NCBI GenBank assembly: GCA_021234155.1
Contig: JAJEKV010000020.1
Location: 1,002,938-1,066,937 of the forward strand
Origin: Isoetes taiwanensis
Taxonomy: Eukaryota; Streptophyta; Lycopodiopsida; Isoetales; Isoetaceae
DNA: 64,000 bases
Reading direction: 5' to 3'
The notes under the pieces are model-generated. The model did not search any database. It was not told the DNA's origin and was given only the letters and a program-made list of their open reading frames with translations. Position 1 is the first letter of the stretch; each line of letters starts with the position of its first letter. This document shows, piece by piece, positions 55,920 through 64,000 of the stretch. The translations under genes and the position numbers were made by a program.

Positions 55920-58120
55920 AAGGGAGAAAAAATAAGAGAAAATGTAAAAGTCGTCATATCATACCAATGAATAAAGAACTCAGGATGAATAATAAAAAAC
56001 TCAAATGCCATGGCAAGCATTTATAACCAATATAGTATATGTAGAACATCTGTGATGCTGCTCTAAACAACGAAATAAGAGATGGAGTGAAGAGAATACA
56101 AACCGGGTTATTCCCACCTCTGCAATAATGGACGAATTCTCAAACCCTTGCTCTTTGCTGTTTTATAAATCCTAGTTTTTGCAAATGATGAGATAAAACT
56201 CAAAACCGGATCTCAAAAAGCGCAAAAGCGGAAGGGACGCTTTTAGTAAGATGGCAAGCAAGCTGATTGTATATGATATTCACTAAAACACATAAAGCTA
56301 TGGCACTCATGCAAATCAAGTACCAAACATCTTTGTGTTTACCAATATGCAAGCTGAAAGCAATCCTCGAAGTTGCATTTGCGGCAAATTGAGCTAGAAA
56401 AAGCCCTTCTAAATGTAAGTTTCCATTTTCATCACATCCTCCACAATTTAGCCTCCCATCCTTCCTTTGACGATTAAAAACAAATCCATACAAGTCTGTG
56501 CTCCACTTAAATCTTTTACTAGACAAAATAGAAGCAGCTGCAAACTCTCCTCATCAACTGACTTCAAAATCTTTTACCATACCTCATCCCAACCATCTAA
56601 ATGACTAGCTAAGCTATCTGATTCCAAATTTGCATCCACAACCTCTTCCACAGCGGGCCAGATTAGTTAGCAATCACTTCTGAACAACCTATATTGCCCA
56701 TCGAAAGAAGAAGAAGACCAGCCAAGTTAACAATTATGTATTTATTTTATGTACAAAATACACTATGAATAATCCTCCAGGCCCGCCCAAGCACTCCAGT
56801 CAGGCAAGTCAAAATCCCTGTACCAATAGACTCCTACTTCCACCTTCCGAGCCAAATGGCCCATGAATTATATGATGCTGTACATAGAACTGTACTTAAT
56901 TCTCGCCCAGGAGTTCCTAGCAAACTCCAGATCAATGGCCCTCTGACAAGCCACACTTTGGCATGACCAAACATCTAAAAGTAAATTCTAGTCATTGTTC
57001 AAATTGGACCAATCCTGCATTCATTATTGTCCAACCAATTTCCTGTCATTCAGATGATCGGTTTTCTAATATCCCAAAGCGACTTTATTGCCGAGAGCTC
57101 CAATAGCGGGTAATCTGAACCCTTATTGTCGTGATTCGGGGAGCAGGCCCGGAACCCCTCGGTGCCGTGAGTGATTCGAGGCAGCACCTAAACCCTGCAA
57201 CATTTTCATTACATCATAAGTGTCATCCAGGAAGTCCAAAGCAGAAAATGCAATTGTTTATAGAGTTATGCCTCTGAGACTGGCATATTGAATCCGGAAA
57301 GGAGAGCCTCCATTCTGCATTCTTTACCATTAGATCCAACATGCAACGGAAAAAGACCAAAGCGCCTTTCTTATAAGGCTGAAGCAGTCGAAATCTAGCG
57401 ATAGTGGCTCCTTGAAGATTTAGAAAACCTAAGCTGCAAAAAAGTTTGCTTCTGTGCCTTTTGCCCAATCTTCTTGACCATCTATCGCCAGTCATCAAAA
57501 GCATGTTTTATCCCCTGTTTTCTTGATCGACAAATGGTGCGGTTGTCTCTGCTTGAAGCTTAAAAAGTGGATTTTGAAGCAAAACAGAGAAAAACTAGTT
57601 CGATTTTGTGTTTGTAGAGCAGGGGATTCTCAGAAACAAGAAATCTTGGCCAAGCTCTACCGGAATGGGGCACTGGAGTTTATGAAAAGAAAAAGTTCTA
57701 TCCCCTGCCGAACCTAATTTATACACAAATAGAGGAATATATTTTAACATTATAGTCTCGGCTGTAGCATACCCACATCCTTCCAAAGAAAAAAGCTACA
57801 AGCCAGAGCTTTAGGATTGTCAAATCCAAAATTCCGTCAATCTAACGCCGCCACCATTCAGCTCATGTGCGGTGGTGAAAGGGGGTCTCACATTTCCCAA
57901 AAATTACAGCCACTTGTTTTCCATACGAGAATTTGTATAGCCAGCAGCAGCATGTTCAATCTTGTTTCCCTTAACAATCTGCCATAGCCACGAAACTGGA
58001 GCCTTCTCTTGTCGCCCTGCACAGCATCAGAAACGGAGGCCAATAGAAACCCTAAATATCAAAAAAGCATCCTGTGTGACAGATAGATAAATTTAATCAC
58101 GGCCATACAATTCTATCTCT
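55920..58120. other. No recognisable gene
   Basis: Short frames only (for example 56,200-56,526 minus and 57,523-57,717 plus). None shows a domain or convincing splice structure. Missing HisRS exons were sought here and not found. Confidence 0.45.
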
Positions 58121-58127
58121 CATCAAA

Positions 58128-58265
58128 AATCAACGGCTAAAAAATGGAGCACTCTAGAAATACTATTTAGTACACCTAGTTGAATACAGCAACAAAATCA
58201 TAGAAAAACCTTAGTAAATATCGTAAAAAACACAAAAGAAACCCCCTGTTATTATGCTACATATT
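58128..58265. repeat. Dispersed terminal-type repeat, copy 4
   Basis: Matches the 3' end of the duplicated segments (50,200-50,345; 52,857-53,000) and, inverted, 31,340-31,475. Confidence 0.75.
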
Positions 58266-58824
58266 CACACCGTGAGAAATGATCATGTATCCACATCTGG
58301 AAATAACAACTCCCATAATGCCCGACATATGAGGATAGATATACTGGGTGATAGAAGCAATACTTTGGTAAGCCCACTTGCAAATATCTGCATTGCATGG
58401 TTTGGGCCAAAGCTTTCTTGAACTCGTGTAATAAATTAAGACGCAGGCCACCCTTGAAATCAACACTCACCACCCATCAAAAGAGGACAAGACTCTCTTC
58501 TGGCATTAAATGCATACATCAGATAATATATAAGTGAATAACCATGCAAAAGAATCTAGCAATTACCAGAATCGTTTAAGTTTGGGATGATGCATCTCAA
58601 CGTCGAGGCATGAAGTTGAGATAATTAAATAAGAGTAAGCGGAAAAACTTGCTCAGTTACATTCTTAGCTGCACTCTTAGTTGGAAAACCACACACAACC
58701 CCTGTGGTCCACTGAGATATTATGCCTTCTGAAATACCTTTTGCATCTTATCTTCATTAGTATATAGCTCTGGTTGAGAAACTAATTTCCTCATCATAGC
58801 TAGAAGTATCTAGTCGAGACATTC

Positions 58825-59199
58825 TCATGCTTTGAAGCTGAGGTTTAAAAAATAATGAAGAATTCTTACCAGCAACAATTGCATCACCTGATTCAGTTCT
58901 GTCACAAGTCTGTATAGCAATGATAACATTTCAGTTTCAACAACATACCCATGGAAGTTAGGAGTGTAATAGTGAATCTTATGTGTAGCATCTATCGCAA
59001 ATAAAAGCCTCAGTCTGTGATGCCATAATGGAGCAATATCTTCTGGAGTATAATGGTACTCATATCGTTTATTTTTCCTGGAACGAAATTCCTCAATTGA
59101 ATGAGCATAGAGATTTGAAGTGAGCTTTTGTATGGCCATGCCTAATGCAATTTTCGACATCTCAATCACGTCACAAATTTTCCATACTATTTGAAGCAT
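58825..59199 (-). CDS. Unrecognised 124-residue ORF, possible exon
   Basis: The frame reads KICDVIEMSKIALGMAIQKL, RYEYHYTPEDIAPLWHHRLR and HKIHYYTPNFHGYVVETEML. It is protein-like and long for this AT-rich area, and GTAAG follows the LLL codons near 58,870, a possible donor. It lies on the same strand as the HisRS exons 4 kb downstream, but I cannot match it to HisRS with confidence. Confidence 0.3.
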   Translation of the reverse strand: MLQIVWKICDVIEMSKIALGMAIQKLTSNLYAHSIEEFRSRKNKRYEYHYTPEDIAPLWHHRLRLLFAIDATHKIHYYTPNFHGYVVETEMLSLLYRLVTELNQVMQLLLVRILHYFLNLSFKA

Positions 59200-59972
59200 A
59201 GACCATGTCTTATCTACGTTGGTTTACAAAGGCAGAGGAAGATTTAGATTGAAAAATGTAGTAGCACTGAATGACTTCGAAATCTTCAATGCTTACAACA
59301 ATGATGAAGTTGCGGATTTGGTTGTAAGACTCAGAGAACTAAAATGGAACATTTGTGCCTAGCAACAGATATATAAGTACAGGATGCAATGCTAGGCAAC
59401 AAAAACCATACTTATAACATCTCTGTCCAAAACAACCAGTGTAAGGACGTTAAATCATTCTGAAAAAGTTTTGCCCCCACAACTATCTAGCCAGCACAAA
59501 GCACAACTTGAGTGCAATGGCACTATTTTGTTAAGATCGCCCAACTCATCTTAAATGCCCGACAATACACTACATGACACCCCGGAATGGAAAATATTGA
59601 TGCAAGGAAAATGAAGAAGAAGGTTAAAGAAGCTGGGGCAATGACTTTGTTAAAACTTCCTTGGCATTTAAAAATGATACTTTTAAGTCATTGAAGAAAC
59701 TATGGTACATGAGAGGTACTAAAATGTTTCAGACTTCAGCATCAGCCAATTAAACGTTAGTTGCTATAGAAATTCAATAAGAAAGAATGTCTGAAGAAAC
59801 TACTATGGAGAATCACGGACTACCAAGATATGACAGGGCTGCTATAAATATTTCATTTTCAGCCAATGAAATAGAATGGGAGGTTACTTATTGTAGGAAG
59901 CAAAAAAATAAATCTCATGAAGCAGGGAAAGAGCAAAATTAATTAAAGGAAACAAGTAAACACACACCTCCT

Positions 59973-60374
59973 TTAATATATCTTTGTTGACTTCCGATGG
60001 CTTGAAAGAATTCTCTGCACTCTGTTGCATACAGGATGCAGACACATGACCATTACCATATTGAAGCTTGAGAACGAGATTTTGCAGTGGGAAGTTTAGG
60101 ATCAAATTTCACCCCTCTAGTCTGTACTCTGTTTTCATTCACTCTCAATGCTAAGTTTTTCACCATCCTTAACACTATCATTAGTTTGAAGTTTTACACT
60201 GCTTTTCTTAGGGCTAGAGGGTTTTTGAGAAGCTTTGTTTACGGTACTGTGAAATTTCTTTTTCACCCTCATCGTCGGAGAAATCCAGAGCGGTCTTACG
60301 GGAGTGTTTTCTTCTGCCTGATGATTTTGATTTACCTTTCTCATTGGAAGTTTCACCCCACGGATATTATCCAA
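59973..60374 (-). other. Possible exons of a minus-strand gene
   Basis: Frame 60,135-60,374 is hydrophilic and basic (SPTMRVKKKFHSTVNKASQK). A second block, about 59,973-60,085, reads LQYGNGHVSASCMQQSAENS and ends KE before GTGTGT. They could be 5' exons of an unknown gene reading towards 58.8 kb. Confidence 0.25.
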
Positions 60375-60519
60375 ATCCTGCGTTGTCGTGGTCTGAAAGT
60401 TTCTCTGGCCATTGTACCACCATATCCAACACCCAAATACAATCCCAATACCTGCTCTAGATGCTTGCTACTCAAATGGGCATGCGAAGATGACGAAATG
60501 TATGAGTTGTGATTCCCCC

Positions 60520-60635
60520 GGAAAGGTGGAGAGAGATCCTGGAGGGTGAAGGTTAACCGGCATAGCCATTTTGGCTAAGATTTTAGCATGGAAAGGTGGA
60601 GAGAGATCCTGGAGGGTGAAGGTTAACCGGCATAG
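60520..60635. repeat. 46-bp direct duplication
   Basis: GGAAAGGTGGAGAGAGATCC to AACCGGCATAG occurs at 60,520-60,565 and 60,590-60,635, identical, 24 bp apart. Confidence 0.95.
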
Positions 60636-60829
60636 TGGGTTTAACGCTATCAGCCATTAGATCAATGAATGTAGATATTATACTCGTAAACTGCCACTTC
60701 ATCAAAATTCCTGGATTTTTTGGTATTTGTTTACTTTAGGTAATTTTTGGGTTTCTAGCTTCTTGGCAGCGCCGCTTAGAGCACCGCCATTAAAATTCCT
60801 CATCATACTATTTAACTATTCACTGAATA

Positions 60830-60935
60830 CAAAATTATTGGATACAAAAATCACTGGATTCACGGCATACAATACACTGGATACAAAATTCACTAGATTC
60901 ACTGGATTACAAAGTTACTGGATACATAAAAGGGA
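60830..60935. repeat. Degenerate CACTGGATACAAAATT tandem repeat
   Basis: Five to six imperfect units of about 20 bp. Confidence 0.7.
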
Positions 60936-61035
60936 GCACAATATTCCATGATGGGATTAGCTCCGGCCTGCTACAAAACAAGGTAAACTTCAATCGTGCA
61001 TCTATATAGTATAGCTTGAAACGTTAGATCAGTTT

Positions 61036-61530
61036 GTATAGGGGAAGGGAAGCAGGGGCTCCCCTTCCCCTACAATATGGAAGTTGGGGAATCAGATTTT
61101 TCTCCAGCAAACTCGTGTTCTTGCATCAAATCATGTTTTTCAAAGATCAAATCGAAGTTCTTCGGCAAAGAAATCGAAAGTTCTTCAAAGAAGAAATCGT
61201 GGTCTTCAAGAGCAAATCGTGTGCTTCAAAAAATCATGTTCTGCGGAGATCCGGCAAGATCCAAAGCAAGCTTCAAAGCGAGCTCAAGGCGGGGATTCGA
61301 CAAGCTTCAAGCGGCCAGATGGAGCTCTGCGGTAGATCCGCAAGCTTCGGCGGTGGCTTTGTCAGATGAGCTAACCTAACCCTAAAATCTTCCAATTTGT
61401 TTACCCGCTAACATGCACGATTTTTTCGCCGGGCGGAATGGATGCCCCAACTTCCATTTCGCGTTATTGGCGAAGACACGTGGCGGCACACAAATGCACC
61501 GTGATGACCCAACTTCCATATTGTAAACAT
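61036..61530. repeat. Inverted repeats flanking the BTB gene start
   Basis: ACAATATGGAAGTTGGG at about 61,073 is inverted at 61,509-61,525, directly upstream of the BTB ATG. A shorter inverted GGGGAAGGGAAG/CTCCCCTTCCCC pair lies at 61,040-61,070. The interior has degenerate TTCTTCAAAGAAGAAATCG-type repeats. Confidence 0.6.
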
Positions 61531-61841
61531 GGGGGAAAAGAGAGTGAAGCTCAATATCGGAGGAAAAATCTTTGAAACCAACTCGGAGACCATCTCTTCT
61601 ACCGGGCCAGACTCATTATTAGCAAATCTGACACATGGGAAGCATGAAGAGGTATTGGTGGATGCAGATCCAAAAATCTTCTCTGTGCTTCTCCGCATCC
61701 TTAGAACTGGAAGGATTTACCAGAAGCTGGAGGCTGGAGGCTGGAGACCGAGATGCCCTCATTGACCAAGCCCAGTATTTTGGAGTAGTGGATGCAGTGC
61801 GTATGGCTATGGCGTCTCCTAAGTTATGCTTGATGGAATAG
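61529..61841 (+). pseudogene. BTB/POZ (T1-type) domain gene, frame-shifted
   Basis: The ATG at 61,529 starts [20 protein letters not shown], then [27 protein letters not shown]. This is the T1-type BTB domain of plant BTB proteins that often precedes a WD/YVTN repeat region and acts as a CUL3-ligase adaptor (family knowledge). The frame then ends at 61,765 after KLEAGG. The expected continuation, [20 protein letters not shown], is in the next frame to 61,841. A threefold GCTGGAG heptamer (about 61,724-61,744) sits exactly at the break, and one extra heptamer accounts for the shift. No WD-repeat region follows. Confidence 0.8.
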
Positions 61842-61859
61842 ATGTTGAGAAAGTAGGTG

Positions 61860-62250
61860 CCCTCTGAACTCCAAACTCGCGAAAAACTTCCAAAATATTC
61901 GAAAACTGGTAAATGCAGCACCTCAGATGTCATAAATCCAGCAAGGTCAGACCTCCTAAGTCGTCAAGAACCTTCAAAGTCGTCAAGAACTTGTAACTGA
62001 GCAACCTCAGAGCTCCAAAGTCGACAAGAAATCGTAAATGCAGCAGTTAAACCCTCCAAAGTCGCCAAGAACCTCACAAAATCGACACTAAACTTCAAGA
62101 AAGTCGCCAAAAATCGACAAAAAGTGACAAAATCAACTCCTGCCATACACCATAGCTACACAAACCTAAAATTTCCTGCAGCGCCTCAACAAAACACATG
62201 CAGCGCCTCAAAATTACATGCAGCGCCATCGTCAAAACTTCTGGCGCCCT
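61860..62250. repeat. Degenerate CAAAGTCGTCAAGAA repeats
   Basis: About eight copies of a CAAAGTCG-CAAGAACT-like unit (61,930-62,120), then three ACATGCAGCGCCTCA units (62,176-62,230). No gene is seen. Confidence 0.75.
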
Positions 62251-62838
62251 CCATTGCCGCAGAGGAAAGAAGAGGGAAGAAAATAACCGAGGAAAAAAAA
62301 TTAAACGTGTGCCACGTCAACAGAATTTTGCTGAAGTGGCCGTTCATGCTAGGTAACCGGCCAGAAACCCCTATATAGGTTTTGAAGCCAGATCACTTGA
62401 TGGATGGGTGGGTAGTCAATAGGGGGTGGCCACATGGCCACTTTTTCGCATTTTTTCAAACCCCTGCCCCCAAAATGTGGAGGTCATTGGGGGTGGGGAC
62501 CATCCATATAATCGGAGGCCCTTTTTCTATATTCCAATTTTGCGGAAGGAGAGGGGTAACCAGGGTTACCTGCCTTAACTGCGGTTAAGAACAACTCTGA
62601 TCAGAACGACGATTCTCAGATCTCGACAATATCAAACATAAGAGAACGGCGAAATTCGATTCTCACCATCAGAGGAGAAGGAACGATTTGCAACTTCGGA
62701 TTTGCTCACGATTCCAGGTATTTTAATTTCTGGCATTCAGGAGATACTTAGGTTAATGGATTAGATAAACTTAGGCATTCCAAGATAAAGCCAAATGCTG
62801 ATGCAGATTTGGAAGCAAAAGGCCAAGCTTGACAGGTT

Positions 62839-63480
62839 GCATATGTTGCAGAAGACCATTGCTGTTATGATAGCCAACAATCTTGCAATCTTTTTGATAA
62901 ATCATAAATGTCATAAAGCAATAATTATAGATGTGGCCAGCAACCTGTTATAGCCAACAGAATCTGCTCAAGTTATTTCCTGCATTACCAGCTTCCTAAT
63001 TTTAACTCTACCAATAGTTGAGTACTATAATTATGCTACAATTCAGTAGAGAAAGACTAGAGCAGTTTTGCATTTGCTACCCTTGTAGCAATTCAAAGTA
63101 AATCCATTATTACACTTAAAGAAAACCAAAAGATCTCTTGCATTACCAGCAACCTGTTATAGCCAATAGGATCCGCTCAAGTTATTGCCTGCATTACCAG
63201 CTTCCTAAATCTTACCTCTACCAATAGTTGAGTACACTATAATTATGCTACAATTCAGTAGAAAAAGACTAGAGCAGTTTTGCATATGCTACCCTTGTAG
63301 CAATTCCAAGTAAATCCATTAAAAAACAAAAAGATGTCCTGCATTACCAGCAACCTGCTATAGTCAACATGATCTATTCAAGTTATTTCCTGCATTACCA
63401 GCTTCCTAAATCTTAACACTACCAATGGTTGAGTACTAAAATTATGCTTCAACTCAGTAGAAAAAGATTGGAGCAACAAT
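62839..63480. repeat. Threefold ~205-bp repeat before the Harbinger-type gene
   Basis: Copies start at CCAGCAACCTG in 62,937, 63,146 and 63,347, with shared CTGCATTACCAGCTTCCTAA and GAGCAGTTTTGCAT. A preceding block at 62,843-62,900 duplicates the start of the coding region at 63,496 (GTTGCAGAAGACCATTGCTG versus GTTGCAGAAGACTATTGCTG). Confidence 0.85.
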
Positions 63481-63495
63481 TTATGATAGCCAACA

Positions 63496-64000
63496 ATGTT
63501 GCAGAAGACTATTGCTGTTATGATAGCCAGCAATGTTATCGTCTTTTCAACATTCCTCAGATTCATCTTGGACACCATGCAACCACCATTTGAGATGAGA
63601 AACAAGATGGACGAAGAGATGGGAAGGATGACATTTGTGTCTATCGTGCTTGCTTATTCAGCAATGGAAAAAATAGAATATTACAAGATGGATGTTGCTA
63701 GCTTTGAGAGATTGGTGGAGCTCCTTTCCCCTTATTTGATCATTCCTGGCCGAAAGGTAAGACCGCCATTAGACATAAGAACTGCGATCAAGATTGTCTT
63801 ATATAGGTTGGGTAGCGGCATGAGCACTAGACGCATGCGGGACTTGTTCCAGGTTGGAAAATCCACCATTGAAAAATATACCAACAAGATCTGTGGGATT
63901 CTGGCTGATAGAAATAAACTTTTGAGGTTTTTTATCCAAATTCCTAGAGGTGATGATTTGATACGAGTGATTAATAGCTTTGAAGAACTTTGTGGCCTCC
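63496..64000 (+). CDS. PIF/Harbinger-type nuclease (HARBI1-like), N-terminal part
   Basis: Open from the ATG at 63,496 to the window end (168 codons), with later in-frame Mets at 63,520, 63,577 and 63,607. The N-terminus is hydrophobic (VMIASNVIVFSTFLRFIL), then MDEEMGRMTFVSIVLAYSAM, VASFERLVELLSPYLI, and RTAIKIVLYRLGSGMSTRRM with FQVGKSTIEKYTNKI, the helix-turn-helix-like segment preceding the DDE core in HARBI1/ALP1-type proteins. The catalytic residues should lie beyond the window. No frame break is seen, so this copy may be intact. It could be an active transposase gene or a domesticated one. Confidence 0.7.
   Translation, partial: MLQKTIAVMIASNVIVFSTFLRFILDTMQPPFEMRNKMDEEMGRMTFVSIVLAYSAMEKIEYYKMDVASFERLVELLSPYLIIPGRKVRPPLDIRTAIKIVLYRLGSGMSTRRMRDLFQVGKSTIEKYTNKICGILADRNKLLRFFIQIPRGDDLIRVINSFEELCGL

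Noticed and set aside
58825..59199. Catalytic exon of the histidyl-tRNA synthetase
   Set aside because: Only a vague resemblance (KICDVIEMSKI, HYYTPNFHGYV) was found; class II motifs 1 and 2 are not visible.
60087..60512. 141-codon plus-strand frame
   Set aside because: It opposes a more protein-like basic frame on the minus strand and has no domain or start context.

Overview
This is a repeat-dominated window from a land-plant nuclear genome. The evidence is chromodomain-bearing Ty3/gypsy retrotransposons with an initiator-tRNA-Met primer site, a partial plastid-type trnM(CAU), and decayed copies of genes for two plastid/organelle proteins (a DiT1-type 2-oxoglutarate/malate translocator and an organellar histidyl-tRNA synthetase). 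Retroelement style and the abundance of DUF7869/DUF8039-type transposon genes suggest a seedless plant (moss, liverwort, lycophyte or fern). That placement is inference. No intact conventional host gene is convincingly present.

Layout. 1-3.9 kb: AT-rich sequence with unrecognised coding fragments and an array of one approximately 20-bp motif in both orientations. 4.3-10.1 kb: a decayed minus-strand chromovirus (LTR, polypurine tract, chromodomain, integrase, RT, protease, gag) with an internal deletion. 11.2 kb: plastid trnM fragment. 11.7-20.5 kb: a divergent gene pair. On the minus strand is a multi-exon gene with a lysine/glutamate-rich N-terminal half, a ParB/sulfiredoxin-like domain and a C-terminal DNA-methyltransferase-like domain. 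On the plus strand is a DUF8039 plus DUF7869 (RNase-H-like, transposase-type) gene. Introns of both genes carry arrays of the same palindrome built from two GGCGCC cores. 21-25 kb: minisatellites and decayed ORFs. 25.2-29.2 kb: an unrecognised multi-exon gene broken by an insertion. 29.8-31.0 kb: LTR fragment related to the one at 4.3-5.5 kb. 32.0-32.7 kb: DiT1 pseudogene. 33.2-35.7 kb: a large imperfect inverted repeat around a 1-kb polypyrimidine tract.

36,459-49,542 is a structurally complete 13.1-kb LTR retrotransposon with 1.6-kb LTRs, a GCATT target duplication, primer site and polypurine tract. Between primer site and gag it holds about 4.9 kb of extra sequence that includes a histone-H3-fold coding region in sense orientation. 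Gag, protease, RT, RNase H, integrase and chromodomain follow, all interrupted by small indels.

49.5-55.9 kb holds a 2.3-kb Mutator-like element with 9-bp target duplications, nested in the flank of an inverted-repeat MITE family that has several copies here. 54.7-55.1 kb carries the last exons of a histidyl-tRNA synthetase. 61.5-61.8 kb is a BTB/T1-domain gene fragment, frame-shifted at a 7-bp slippage repeat. The window ends inside a PIF/Harbinger-type (HARBI1-like) nuclease gene, preceded by a threefold 200-bp repeat.

Most coding regions carry frameshifts. Either this is old TE debris, or part of it is residual long-read indel error; the LTR comparison in the 13-kb element bears on this.
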